In this document: one piece after another, positions 36,840 through 50,152 of the stretch | How positions within the stretch are numbered: the stretch's first letter is position 1 | Layout: each line of letters starts with the position of its first letter | Assembly (NCBI GenBank): GCA_023374045.1 | Contig: CM041781.1 | Coordinates: 139,616,982 to 139,680,981, forward strand | Length of the DNA stretch: 64,000 nucleotides | Direction: 5' to 3' | DNA from: Limonium bicolor | Taxonomy: Eukaryota; Streptophyta; Magnoliopsida; Caryophyllales; Plumbaginaceae | Notes under the pieces: generated by a model | The model's database searches: none | The model's input: only the letters and a program-made list of their open reading frames with translations | Told to the model about the DNA's origin: nothing | Position numbers and translations under genes: made by a program

Positions 36840-37722
36840 TGGATTCCGTAGGCATTGCATTCCTTAGTTAGAATATTGGAGATGATGGAGAGTAATGAAT
36901 GAAAGTAGTGAAGGTTGATGAAATGACCACTTAGGTATTGAATCTCGGAGTAAGTATTTGGGTAGTAGATTGAGAATGTTTGATGGACTGAATTCCATCC
37001 TTTGGAGTTGTATAAGTTTATAATTATGACTAGGAAGAGTAAAAAGATAGAAAATGGACATAATCAAATTATCTGTTTGTTTGAACCTGACGTGGGAAGT
37101 CGAACTTGATCCTGATCAGATCAAGGGAAACCAAACACAAACTGGGGCGGAAAGATAGTTCAACACTGATGCTGATCACATCAGGGTCGAATGATTCTTG
37201 AAGCTCCCCTCAAGTGGTCACAAGAATCACACATAGGATAGAAGTAATGAACATAAAATGGAATTTGGAGTTGTGTGCTATAGAGAGATTTCAAATTAGT
37301 AGTTGCAAAAGGATTTGTTTTAGTCTGAGAATGAGGATGTGTTGGAAGCGTATACCGGAGAAGATAGTAGTATATCATATTGTATTATTCCAATGGCAGC
37401 AGGACATAGAGTAGTCTTGTGTCTAGATGACCTGAGTGCTTGCGGAATTGTCATGTGTATTGCATTGCTTTGGGGATAGCTTTGCACTGTATGTATGTAT
37501 GTATGAATTTTGTAATGAGGAACCAGATGGTTGTTAGTAATGCGGATCGGAGTAATTATTGTACATTGGTATGGTATGGAAAGTAAAAACCTTGAGTATT
37601 GGATTGGAGATTTTAAGGAGAAGGAATGTATGGCTTTGGTATTAGACAAGTATAAATGAGTAAGTATAGTAATCATATAACCTTGAACAACTTTGAGGAC
37701 AAAGTTCTTAAGGGGGGTAGAT
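36840..37722 (+). other. Non-coding interior of element C, last part, with polypurine tract
   Basis: Short non-coding stretch from the ACGAT duplication to the 3' LTR. It ends with the tract AAGGGGGGTAG (37710-37720) two bases before the LTR, preceded by TTTGAGGACAAAGTTCTT, which is common before Ty3/gypsy polypurine tracts. Confidence 0.8.
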
Positions 37723-40700
37723 TGAAATACCCCAACCTTAAATATAGTGATTAAAATGATCCTAATAGGTATTTAAGGGCTTAATGGGGCCTAAGTAATA
37801 TTGGTAAGGAAAAATAAATCCAAAAGAAATAAAGAAACGCTTAAAAAGCGAAAAACGCTAAATAAGCGTAAAATAACCATTGTAGGTATGAGACCTCGGT
37901 TAGCATATTATAAGGATTCTAAAGCCTTAATAAGGCCTAAATAATATATGGGAATAACTCCCGGAGAAAACGGATCCAAATAATGAATTAAAACGCTAAT
38001 AGAGCTTTAGCGTACATTTTTCGAGAAAACCCGAAAACGTGATTTTAAGTGGTCAAACGAATCTTTATAAATTATAAATCATTAAATAACAATAATTAAG
38101 AATTAATGGAAGCTTAATAACCAACAAAATTTAAGAAACGAGAAAATTCTGGAAAACGGGCCCAGTTAGTGAATAGTACCAAAACCGGGTAAAATAACGA
38201 GCGTTTTCTGTAAAAGACGAAAAACGCTCCAGGTAGTACTACAGTAGAGGTCATGTTTTTAATCAGTCAAACAACTCCCTCACACACACATGTAACTAGC
38301 TAATTAAATAGAGAAGTGAAAGTAAAAAAGAGAAAAGTAAAAAGGGTACTTTACCCTTCTCTCACCTCTCTTTTTCTCATTTCTCTATTCTCTCACCTCC
38401 CTCCTTCCTCACCCAGCCGATTTCTCTCTCTTTCTCCCCTCTGCATCTGGCGATTTTGGAGCTCCACCAACATCCATGGCAGCCCCTCTTCTTCTTCATG
38501 CTCCATGCTCATGTGAGCTCCAAATGCAAAAATAAATATATATTCTTGCTCTCCTCATCATCCTCTACACTTCTCTCTTTTCAAAATTAAAAAATGAGGA
38601 AGTTCATCTCCATGGGTTTTCCCCATTCAAAGAGAAAATAGCATCAATGGGTAGCTTGGAGTCTCCTCTCTCCATTAAGGTAAAAAAATCTACATGAAAA
38701 ACTCATGTTTTCTTCATCTCCCTTCATAACCGATTTTTGCCCTATGTAACACTCTATTTTTCTCTCTCTCTTTTGAGCATAATTTCAACCTTGCAATGGT
38801 GGTGGAATCACTCTCTTGAACCGAAGGCTAAAACCCCTCTTAAAAGCTTAAAAAGGTAAACCCTGGAAACTTTGTTTTAGACATTTCAATGAACTAGCAT
38901 TAATTTAAGGGTTAGTATGTTAATTGCACTTGTTTATGTGTGCTTTGGGTGATGGGAGTGGAGTTTGGCAACTCCATTCCCCACATGGCCGATTTGTGTA
39001 AGAAAGAGAGAAGAAGAAGAATTGGAAATGAATGAAGGAAATATAAGCTCAAGGTAGGAGCTCCTTCTTAATGCTATATTTTAAAATGCATTAGATGTAA
39101 TGGGTATGGGTAAACAATTAAAGAAAACCAAAATATTGTATTAGTACTGTAACTGTGGAAGTTTGAGAATTTGTGAGCTAAGTATTTGGATTGTAGGCCT
39201 TAGAGCCAAATAATGGTGTATGTGTATTAGTATCGTTGCTTGATGGAGTATTGATGTATTGGTACTGATTTGAGTGCTGGTAGGACCCTTGTATGGGTGT
39301 GGCTAGATTAGGAATGAATTTGATGAGAAAGGATGTGTGGATAAGTAAGAAATGTAGGTGAACTATGGCAAAATTTTAATAGGAATTGTGCATTAAGAAT
39401 GAGTTGGTGAATGGGATAACCAAGGTGTGTATTGGGTTTAGTAGAGAAGATTTAGTAACCATGGATTGGTAGTTGTGGTATGAGGATATAAGAATGTAAA
39501 ATCAGCAGGAGGTATTGAAATGTGTTGGAGAAACAAGGAAGAATTAGTGTGTAGGATTTAGTAAAATGAGTATTGTACTGAGTATGACTTTGGGTTGAGT
39601 AGAATGCTAATGAGGCAATGAAAGAGCTATAGGAGTAGTGGAAGAAGAAAGGGAGAATCTGTAACATTTGTTGAGGAAGGAAAAACTGTAATAGTGGAGA
39701 AAATTTGACAGTGGAGTGCATTATGTAACAGATTTGTATAGAGATGGATTAGGCTAGGTTTGATTGCCTAATTAGGGTCAAAACACCCTAGAGAATATGT
39801 AGGAATATTAGGGAAGAGATTGGTAGAAATTTGGAGTTGATATAAGTTCAAAAACATAATTATTTTTCATTACTACAACTGGTCCGGGTTTGTAAACAAG
39901 TACAGAAACCCGGACCAGTAAAAAAACGTAGCAGATTGCATTTCAGAAGGAGTGGTCCGGGTTTGCAAACCAGGACCTAAACCCGGACCACCCCATTTTC
40001 ACACCCGAGAGGATTTACAAATGTATGGTCCGGGGTTGTAAACCATGACCTAAACCCGGACCATACACAAATCAGACCCGAGAGTTGTACAAGCATTGTG
40101 GTCCGGGTTTGTAAACCCAGACAGCAACCCGGACCACACTTAGACCTTCACAGAATGTGTTTTAAAGCTAATCTAAGGTAGGGTAATGAAGGGTAATGAT
40201 ATTATAAGGTAATTAAGACCTGATTAAGGATGTTTAAAGGTCGTTATGGCCATAAACAAGCTTAGAGAATAATTTTAAGAAAGTAACATAAGTAAATGTA
40301 TTTATGTAACAATGAGTAGTAAGTATAAACTGGGAAACATTAGGTAAAGTAATGAGTAAGGTTAATTATAGATAATTAACCACCCAACTCTATGTATATG
40401 CTAGGATTCAAATAGTTGAACACAGAAGAGGAGTTGGTGAGTCCAAAGTCAACGGTTAAAGGTATGATTTCTTCATTCTCTGTATCCTAACCTGGTTACC
40501 CCTATTTGTGTGCTTAATTATCACCTAAATAAGATAAATGCATGAATCGGACTATATTGCACTTACCTATGCTTGCTTTAGGTTGTTCTTGATATATATT
40601 GTCTTAAACACAAGTTTGTATAATTCATGAAATATATGGATGAAGATAATGTGTATTTGTGCCTTGTAGTGTACTTGTGCATTGTATTGTATTTTGTATG

Positions 40701-41911
40701 AATCTGTACATGAGCTATGTATTTGTGTATGTGGCTTGGATGTGATTGACTTCTACTAATTCCTAACTACCTTACTCCTAACGTAAGTATTGAGTAAATT
40801 GGAATGAGTAGAAGTCCGATATAGTTTCGGCCACGCGTGAGGATGAGGAGACACAAGAGGTTGGATCCGATTCCTGGTTCGTAAGCTTGTCCACGGCCCA
40901 AACCCCTTAAATGGGTAGCATCCTGGATTAGGGGACCAATTAAATCCCGGTGGTGGGACAGAGTAGTCCCCGGGCCGGAGGTCCCGACGACTTGACTTGA
41001 GTAAGTAGTAAGTAAAGTAAGTATTGTATGCGTAATGGTCTTGGCTGGTGTAAGTCATTGACCCCGAGTAAAAGAATAATCTCCACCCGATTAACCCGGG
41101 TGGACAAATGAAGCTAACCAATACTGGGTATTGTGTATGTATTGAGTATGGAATGTGTATGTATTAAGTATGTATTGTGTATACGTAGGACAAGAAAGGT
41201 AAGTAAGTATCAATTGGCTTGTATGGTTACCTTGTTTGTGTTGAAGTGTATGTATGCATTCCTTGCGTATAGTATTGTAGTATTGTGTATGAGAGCATAT
41301 ATGCATGTATGTATGAATAAAATGAATTGCATGTATATGACCAAGTGGTCGGCGTACCCTCGCTAGTACGCGGGGTATACGGAAGTCATACGCAGCGAAA
41401 GCTGAGCCCCTAGGGGCAACGTTTTTAGTGTGCAAGTACCCGAAGCGGACATGACCACCGTAAGAGACCGGCGACTACGCTCGGATAGTTAGGATGAGTT
41501 GTAGTTAGTAGAAAATTGAAAAAGGCTTGGAGCCTTGTATGTAGTGTGAGGAACGGGTAGATGTAGACCCTTAATGAGTACATAAGAACTTGAAAGAAGT
41601 ATTGTATTTGTATTTGGAACCTAGTAAACTCGGTTATGTATATTGTATTGTACGATATTGTAATGGAGTAAAGTGTTGAATGGAGCATTGTAGTATTTGA
41701 TTGGTAAGTGGAGTATGTGTTGTAGATGTGTAGTACTCAGGATTCCGGTCCATCAGACCGATGTTGTATGTAGTAGTGGTAGCCTTGTTAGTCACGTGGG
41801 TGACTAACGGCATTGTATCACCCACCGTGTGTATGTAAGTATCCGCTGCGTGTATCTGGATGTGTAAGGAGATTGGACGGTAATGACGGTTTTAGCGGTA
41901 GGGGTGTTACA
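37723..41911 (+). mobile_element. 3' LTR of element C
   Basis: Same order of features as 23630-27791, with scattered substitutions and small indels. It has an extra 23-bp or so at about 38970 (ACTCCATTCCCCACATGGCC) missing from the 5' copy. Ends at 41911 next to the CAACT duplication. Confidence 0.9.
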
Positions 41912-44019
41912 CAACTTTAGGGGCATTTTTCGTGTTGGTCCGAGACTTGGTCCGGCCCCTAAGTCCCGGACCTTGCTAAAAAGCTGCTAAAACTCAATTT
42001 TTTAACCCCAATTCCAACCTTAATCCACACCTTATCATTCCCTAATCTTTCCACACGTAATTAGGCATGTTTGTTCACCTTAATGACACTCTGAACTTCT
42101 CTAATGCACTTACTAACTTCATTACTCAATCCATGTCTAAATTACACAAATTCCCCATTTAATTCTCCTAGAACTTGTTACTTATTCTCTAGTTTTCTAT
42201 GCAACAGATTTTTTTTTTTGCTCCTCATTCTTACTCACTCCTTGTTCCACACTAATGCACTTCCAATACACAGCTTATATCATCTTCTTCGACTCTAGTT
42301 CCTAAAGTGATTAGTCACTCAAATTCCACTCTAAAACACACCTAGTCATCCTATGTTCTTTCTTCACCATTTCCCACTTGTGTCACCTAGTTCCCAAGTA
42401 AATTTTGACAGAGGTTTCCCTAAAGTTATATCATTCTCACCACATATTATTCATTTCATCCAACCAATCCCAATGACCACAACATTCTACACACTACAAC
42501 ACATTAATTCCTGCACTTACACATTTATTTCCCTTTGGTTCCCAACCCTTTAACCATCATTTAAACCACACTTAACATACCTCAATCTTTTACTTAATTT
42601 ACACCAACATAACCAATACCTAAAACAGGGTAACCCCCTCATACGTAAGCTTTAAAATTCTGTTTTCACACTACATACAAAACTAGCTGAATGGTTAGCT
42701 CATTTACCTTGGATTTGCTTGCTTTCTTTCCTTTCTCCTTTCTCCTTTCTCTTTCTCCTCTATTTCTTATCTACAATTTGACCAAGCTACAGCCCATTGT
42801 CCAATGGGATACACACATACACTAGTAAATACACAACTCTAGAATTAACCCTAAAATTCAAGAGAGTGTTCAAGGCTTTAAAGGAGTTATTACCTTCCAA
42901 TCTTTAGAGGAAGTGTTTGCTAGAAAAACAACAAGTCTCCAGCACTTTTGAAGGACAAAAATTGGCAGGCACATGAAGCATAAGAGGGCTCAAAAATTTG
43001 GAGAATTCGGTTGTAAAGAAAGGCTATAAAAAGTGAGGTTTTTGAGCTCCTTTATACCTTAAGAAGCAAGAGGGTAGTCCTAGCTCACCATGAGCTTCTT
43101 CTTTCTTCAAATGGAGGTTCTTCCATGGAGATGAAGGTTGGAGTTTTAGATTTTTTAAAAGAGAGAAATGTTCCCCAAGGTGAAAGGAGTTCAACGGTGC
43201 AAATTTTATGGGATTTGGAGTTGAATTGTGCCTTGGAGATGAAGAAGAAGAGAGAGCTAGTGGGGGAGCTGCTCTATCGCCATTAGAGGGCTGAAGAAGA
43301 AAAGACAGAATTCAGGATGGAGGTGGGTACGTGAGAGAGAAGAGAATGGGAAGAGAGAGAAGAGTAAGGTAGCTTTTTGTACTTTCATTACTTTTCTTAT
43401 TTTATTGTTTTGTCTTCTTGTGTATTAGAGAGGGAAGAGGGTGTAAGAGGCCGGAAAAACGTGACCCATATACACAAATATGGGTTCCAGCCTTTTTATT
43501 TTCACAATGGAGGGAAAGTTTGGTCTATTTACAATTTACACCCCAAAAGTTCCTGTTTTTGCACTATTCACTTACCAGAGCCCGTTTTTCTGGAATTTTC
43601 TCCTTTAATTAATTTTAATGGCTCTAGACCTTCAATAAATTTTAATTATAGATATTTTATTAACTATAATTTTTACGAATCCATTAAACCCGCTTAAAGT
43701 CACATTTCTCGGTTTTCTCAAAAAATGTGCTTTTAGGATCGTTTGCAGTTTTTAATTCGTTTTAAGGATTCATTTTCTTCGGGAATTGTTTCTATATATT
43801 ATTTAGGCATAATTAAGCATTAGGAACGCATGTAGGAAATTATTCAAGGTCACATACCTCCTATGGTTATGTAACGCTCATTTTTACATTTTTCGCTTTT
43901 TAAACATTTCCTTTTTCTTTTGGTTTTATTTTCTTCACCAACATTCTTCAGGCACTATTAGGCCCTTAAATACCATATTTTAATGATTTAACTACCTTAT
44001 TTAAGTTTGGGGTATTTCA
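41912..44019 (-). mobile_element. LTR B fragment, right part
   Basis: Continuation of 22008-23629 after element C. It contains the third GGTCCG hairpin (41935-41972), minus-strand donor-like sites (AAG/GTAAAT near 42705 and AAG/GTAATA near 42890), and ends GGGGTATTTCA. No second B LTR is in the window. Confidence 0.65.
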
Positions 44020-44146
44020 GTCTCTACATTCTCTGTCGATTTCTCCTACGGTTGGTGTCTGTGCGATCTTGCTGTCAGATTTAGAGCTTGGGAATTGTGT
44101 TCTGGTTTCTGCTCGTTGGTTGAGTTTCTGCACTAGAATTGTTTCC

Positions 44147-46881
44147 TGTAACACCCCAAAACCTTATAATAGTTACTTAATAACTTATAAACTATAGTTT
44201 AAATATCTAATTCCTCAAAATTTCGAAAGTGAACTTCATAATTCTCTTAATTATGAATTCGCCCATATTCAACTCCAAACTTTCATAATAAGTTTTATAA
44301 ATTACATAATAGCCTAAAACTTTATAAATTGTTATTTTAACACTTCTCTAAATTATCTAAAATTCATAAACTTAATTCCTAACCTTATATTATATCATAT
44401 TTATCCCAGGACACCCTTAACTCTCGGTTGTCATAATATATACACCAATCTTTGTAAAAATTACATTTTAGCCACATAACTTAATTAATTAGCCACTTAA
44501 GCACTAATAAAATATTTTTAACTCTCCAAATTTTATAATATAAGTTTATATACATAAGTAGCTCATTAAAACTTATTTCTCACCTAGAACATTTGGCCAT
44601 AATTAATAGGTTACTATATAGTATATAAAAGTATATTTATATGTCAAAATAACTATACATAAATTCATATGAGTTATATAACTCATGTAAAAATTATTGT
44701 AATGTCTTATATTGATTCCTAGCTTAAAATAGAACATTTTTACCCTTGACAAATTGGCTTGAATTTGTATTTAACAAAGATAATTTGTGTGACACAAAAA
44801 TGTGTCTTAAGGTAAATATTTTCCATATATGTTATAGATTATATTTTTGGTATATTATACCATATAGTTTCGGTTTTAGATACCCTAGGAGATGTACATA
44901 ATTTTTGTATAATTTTTAGAAGCTTAACCAAGCTTAAAACATAAAGATTAGCTTAGTAAACTTACTTCTTAATAAAGGTGGTCAAGTGCTTGAACTCTTC
45001 TTGAATCTCCAAGCTTTCTCCAAAGGAGTTTTGATGCTCCACTTCGGTTCTTATGCAAGAAGTGAAGGAGTTTAGGAATTAGATCTTTAACAAAGATCTT
45101 AAGTAGATTTGTAAGTAGTTTTCAAAGAATTTACCTTAAGCTTTTCTTCTTATAAATTCGGCTCACTTAAGATGGATGAAGAACAAACTTTCCTTCAAGA
45201 AAATGAAGAAGAAAAGAACCTTAGAAGAAGTAGAATTTGGTTACACAAAAAAATGTGCTTTAAGGATTTTCAAGCATGAAAAATACCATAAGGTAACTTT
45301 GAGATGCTCCTTGGATTAATGTTGGTTTAGACAACCTCCTTGGAGTATATGTTGATGCCGAAATGCTATGGTTGTGCTAGGAAGAGTTTTACTTCAAGGC
45401 TTGACAAGAAATGCTAGGAAATTACCTTAAAGATGAAGATAGAAGTTAAATCTCCATTAATGAACTTAAGAGCTTCAAAGGAAGAAGATGAAAGAAGAAG
45501 AGAGGAACTTACCAACTGGTTGCAAGGAAGGAATGAGATGAGAATTGCAACCGTATAACATAAGGCAAGTTTGATTGGTTTTTGTTTTGTTAATTTTTAA
45601 TGTCAATTGACTAGTCTTTTCATTAGTTTATTCCATAGGTTATTGGCTCAAAAAATGCCCATGTTCTATGCTCATTTTCGGCCATGTGATGAGACAAGGC
45701 AAGGTGGAAGAAAATAATGTGAGCTAAATGACATGGTAAGTTAGGTAAGGCTTTATTCCTTTGATTTTTCAATGTTTATGCTTGTCTTCTTCTTCTCTTG
45801 TAGGTGGACGAATTCAAGGGTGTATTGGAGCCTCTCAATCGGCAATGAAGAGCCAAGGACAAGCAAGGGTTGGTCATTTGAATTTAAGAAATCAAAAAGT
45901 AGATTCTAGATCTACTTTTTGCTTTAATCATTTTATTCTTGTCTAGCTAACATGGCCTTGTTTCCTTGCATAATTTCGACAGCATGGAGGTCAAATGAGA
46001 CCTACATTCTATTGCCATTAAGTATTATAGCACATGGGAAGGTGAGTCACCATGTTCTATGCCTTTTACAAGTTTTAAATGCAAATTTTATACTAGTTTT
46101 TAGGTAGAAAATCGGCCCCTTATAGAGCCCCTTGTTTGACACTGCCTTTAGTTGATTTAGAGGGTCATTTTAACCCTATTTAAGATTCCTAATTCGTGGC
46201 ATGTGAAAAACTACAAGGTAATTGCGTAAAACGCGTTTTAGTGACACCCGAAGGTGTGTTTTTGTGCTCTAAGGATATTTTGGGAAATAAATTGTCTTTA
46301 TGAGTTCCAAGTGTTTATAAAAACTTATTATAGTAAATAATGATATATTAAGATGTTACATTGAGTTATATGGGGTTACTTCAACCCACGACATAATTTA
46401 CGGGCCGTCGGGACATTCCCGGGCAAAAAGAAGCGTTAAGAAATCCTCCTGAGGTTTTTGTTGAATTTTGAGAAACCACTTCGTGTGTTCTCTTTAGAAT
46501 GGTTAATAATGATGTTAGGAACTCAAAGAATTAATTTTATAGGAGTTCGTGCCACCTCGGCACTTCTCCGGGCTTTTCGTGCTTTTAGGGGCGTGCGTGA
46601 GCACTCCCGAGCATTTTGCATTTTTGACTAAATATAGCTTAGGGATCATGTTTATATATTCATATAATGAGTGTATGACCATTTGGTTTGAGTTTTAGAA
46701 GGTCATACAAGGTCATGCTTGATCATATGTTTCTAAGGTGTTTTAGCGTTTATGGTGAAACGACTATTTTTACGTAACGTTTTCATGCATGGGTTTGCAT
46801 GCATACGTGAAATGATTTATATTTGGATTATCTTCCATTAAATAATGGTTTTATAATGTTAATTTGATTTGGGGTATTTCA
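44147..46881 (-). mobile_element. Solo LTR F (2.7 kb)
   Basis: TGTAACACCCC...GGGGTATTTCA with perfect target duplication TTTCC at 44142-44146 and 46882-46886. It is shorter than the other LTRs and I could not find the hairpin-plus-acceptor module in it. Small stems occur near 46405 (TCGGG/CCCGG) and 46552 (GTGCC/GGCAC). Confidence 0.88.
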
Positions 46882-47148
46882 TTTCCTCTCTGCTAATCCG
46901 AGGTAGGTGGCTAGTGGATTTGATCCGTGTGTTCGCCTCTGGGGAGTTTATAACCTAAGTTTATGAATGGCTGAATTACTCTGCGTTTGTGACTATTTTC
47001 TATCCGATTTGTTGTGGACTTACTCACATAAAACCCCCATAGTAGTTTTCGAACACAACTCTGAATTTACATTTCAAATTGGTTCTTTAGGTGCCACTAT
47101 TCGAGTGCAGTTCGTTTCTGAAAATTCTGTATTTTGCCATGTCCGAAC

Positions 47149-47178
47149 GTCTGTCTGAACATTGATGTTCGGACAGAC
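47149..47178 (+). repeat. Long hairpin in LTR J
   Basis: GTCTGTCTGAACAT, loop TG, ATGTTCGGACAGAC: 14 pairs with one G-U. Confidence 0.75.
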
Positions 47179-47194
47179 CCTTAATTTTCCTTCC

Positions 47195-47359
47195 GATTTC
47201 AGTTTGACTTACATTCGAACACAAGTCGGACACCTCCTGTTTCTCATCTGATTTCAGTTTGACTTGCGTCCGAACACAAGTTGGACACCTCCGGTTTCTC
47301 ATCTGATTTCAGTTTGACTTGCATCCAAACATTGGCGTCCGGACACAAGTTTTGACATT
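47195..47359 (+). repeat. 55-bp tandem repeat, three copies, in LTR J
   Basis: Units start at 47195, 47250 and 47305 with GATTTCAGTTTGACTT. The GTCCGAAC...GTTGGAC part can pair, echoing the hairpin just upstream. Confidence 0.8.
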
Positions 47360-47633
47360 CTGCTTTCTGCACCTTTTGAGTCTCGACTTGCGTCCGAAAC
47401 ATGCTCGTGTTCGCCTAAACATGCTCGTTTGAGCTCCATTTTGACTTCCGTTTGCGGGGTAATATTCCCCATCTGATAACTAAGCTTTCTAAATTCTTTA
47501 TGGTGCAATTGGTGCACATGTGCTTATGTTTATTTAAGCTTCTGTTTTGGGACCTAGTATCTTTGTATCTGAACCGTGGATGGCTGGTTTAGCTATCTCA
47601 TAGCGCACTGCGTAGGACGTCCTTCTGTTTGCC

Positions 47634-47659
47634 ACGGGTGCTTCCCGTTTGATTAACAG
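47634..47659 (+). promoter_or_regulatory. Hairpin plus possible 3' splice site, LTR J
   Basis: ACGGG-TGCTT-CCCGT followed by TTGATTAACAG/GTG, AG at 47658-47659. Weaker pyrimidine tract than in the other LTRs. Confidence 0.35.
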
Positions 47660-48273
47660 GTGTCTCACCTATTCTGTTCATGAGTGATGTTTCCTCGTTC
47701 TGTTCACGGATTCTATCCGTTCTATCTGACTACTTTGATGACTAGTGTCCCGTTCTGTTTGTGAATTTGAATACTATGAATTCTGTTTAGTCCTGTTCGA
47801 TGGACTTTTGTTTCTGGTTTTGCTAAGGAAATTATCTTTCCCTTCTGTTTAACCCTCTGAATTTATACTCTGTTCTGCAAATGTTTTGAGCATGCTAGTT
47901 GATGAAGTTGGTCATCTACTGGGCATGGTTGTGTGCTTACTCCCCTACTCTTACTAACTTTGCATATTGATCAGCAAGGATCGCTCTTATTTCTGGAGCT
48001 TAGCTAGTTAGCTTATTTGATTATTCAGACTATTTCGATCATGATTTGTAGCCTGCGGGCCTTAGTCACACTGACTCTTCAGCTTTTGATCTCTGATTTG
48101 ACAACTACGTTGTATTTGTAGTTTAAGATATTTCTGTTACACTTTGATTATTCTTTCATACAAGTATCGTTTGGGCCTTATTTGCGAACGTTGGTTTAGA
48201 GCCTTGCGTTATTAGGTAGTAATACGCGGCGTGTAACGCCCCTAACTCCTAGGCCAGTGTTGGGGTCATTACA

Positions 48274-49894
48274 AAATGAACTAGGTTAATTAAAGATAAT
48301 TAACCACCCGATATGGATATTATAGGACTTGAATAGTTGGACTCCGGAGGAGGGTCGACGACGAACAAATGACGGTGAACGGTATGGTTTTCTTGCAACC
48401 TATGATCTACTGGGTTACACCGGCTTGTATGCGTATGTGTTTTCTGGATGTTTATGACTTTATAAGATAATGCATGTAATGAGTTTACATTAATTCATTT
48501 ATGTGTCGCGTTTGTTTCCGATACCATCTAACCTCGAGTAAGTGTTAACCCTGTTAGCTAACCATGTTAGGATCACATAAGAGAACGGTGTTCGGTTGTA
48601 AACGTCCCAATCCACGGGAACATTCTAACTACGGCTATTCATGTGTTAATTGTGGATTGTTGTGTGTGAATGTGTTACCTCCCCTGCGTGACTAACTGGA
48701 CTTGGATAACCATAATGTAATATGATGTGATAAGCCCCATGGAGGGAGCTTCTAACCAATGTATAACTTGGGGGTGAGGAATGCGGTAGTTCCGGTCACG
48801 CGCGTATGTATGGGAGTTGATATCAATATCATATTCAACTCTCTCCCATGTATGGTTGTTTTCCTTCTTGGAATTCAATCTCCCACGAGCCTATAGTTAG
48901 CTCTCTTGACTTGACTTATGTTTAGGGTTGAGGGGATTTGTGTACGTTGTGCTTGGATCCTCTAGATCCGACACATCTTATGTAAGTTATTCGTTCAACA
49001 AACGGAACAAAAATATGTTATGTAAAGAGCTCGACATGAGGACCAAAAGGTTCTATAGGCTCTATAAAATTGGCTAACTCTTACCTCGGTTTGATTCCTC
49101 ACGTGACTCATTCCGGAGTTATGTTGTATGTGTGTTGTTGTTGTGACGAATATTGAGATGTACATGTATGTTGATTATTGAAATCAATACCAAGTTATTA
49201 CGAGAAGTAGTGGGTTGTAGCCCGATTAAAATGGATAAGTGTTAACCCATAAGAATGATGCTATTTGAGGTAAAAACCCCCCAAACCCTAAGGACCAAGT
49301 AATGTGATCTAATAAACGTTAATGTGCTATATTTGATGATTGTATTCCATTGCTTGAATACATGTTGGTTATGTTGTGTGTTTATAGTAGTTTATGCATG
49401 ATTTAAATAAAATCGACCGCATGCTCAGACAACAATTAGTTGTGCGTGGCCCGGTAGTATGCGGGTTGCACGATTACCATGCCAGCAAAGGTGTTGAGCC
49501 CTCTCTGGGGCTATCAATTACATTTCAGGTACATTGGAGTTGGTAGCCGTTCGAGAGTAGGACGGGGATAGCTGCTTGGCATAGGGAGTTATTTTAATTT
49601 GCTTATGTATTTGTAAGTGGTGTAAGACCGAATTTTGATATCTGACATAGAATGTATTAGACTCGGTACAGTTTGTAATGTAAATGTATTTGACTCGGTT
49701 AGAAATGGAATGGATTTGTACTGTGTAAGTGCCCGGGAATCTGGTCCATCAGACCGGTACATAGTATAAGTAATAGCCTTGATAGCCATGTAGGTGGCTA
49801 ATGGCGTGTAACACCAATCAAATAAGTTAAGTGTTGTGTTGTATTTTCGCTGCGATTAGTTGTTAAGTACAGTGTTTATGGTTGGGGTATTACA
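48274..49894 (+). mobile_element. LTR G fragment (3' part)
   Basis: From GATAATTAACCACCC onward it parallels the last 1.6 kb of LTR C (compare 26268-27791) but is diverged. It ends GGGGTATTACA. It has the hairpin (AGCCC/GGGCT type, 49497-49512) with CATTTCAG/GT, AG at 49527-49528, the GGTC-CATCA-GACC stem (49743-49755) and the TAGCCA/TGGCTA helix (49783-49800). Its 5' part is not in the window next to it. Confidence 0.6.
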
Positions 49895-50152
49895 TTAAGT
49901 TGTTCTTTTTTTCGAAACAGTATAACTTTTGTCTAAAACAGTTACTTAGGTTTTGGTGGGAAAATAAGATAAGGAGTGTAATCATTTTTGGATAAGGGTG
50001 GTATAGTTTCTTTTAGCCTTAACAACCGCAGTAGGTGTGTGGATGTGGCGGTAACACCCAGGAGAAGGAAAAAATTTGTTAAGTCTTCCGCTGTGATAGT
50101 TATACACTTATATAAGATGGTTAGTTTTCCTTAGTAAAGTGTGGGTGTTACA
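49895..50152 (+). mobile_element. LTR H fragment (3' end only)
   Basis: Ends GGGTGTTACA at 50152. The words CTTCCGCTGTGA and GTAACACCC match the end region of LTR family A/E read in sense, so this is probably an A-type LTR end in plus orientation. Confidence 0.45.

Larger units (their letters stand above)
23630..41911 (+). mobile_element. Complete non-autonomous LTR retrotransposon, element C (18.3 kb)
   Basis: Both ends fit exactly: CAACT target duplication at 23625-23629 and 41912-41916, TG...CA LTRs of 4162 and 4189 bp, initiator-tRNA primer-binding site and polypurine tract. Without the nested C2 the element is about 13.9 kb. Its LTRs differ visibly more than those of A, so it is older. 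The interior has no gag-pol motif. LTR sequence is related to B, C2 and, more distantly, coding element D. Confidence 0.92.
44020..48273 (+). mobile_element. LTR J fragment, split by F
   Basis: Segments 44020-44146 and 46887-48273 join across F. The right end is GGGGTCATTACA, a variant LTR terminus, preceded by a stem (GGCGT-GTA-ACGCC). The left end is where B inserted, so the start of J lies outside the window. Frames here (e.g. 47087-47302 minus) follow tandem repeats and are not genes. Confidence 0.5.

Noticed and set aside
47087..47517. Two overlapping minus-strand frames (71 and 72 codons) as genes
   Set aside because: They run along the 55-bp tandem repeat and LTR text; open only because the repeat lacks stops.
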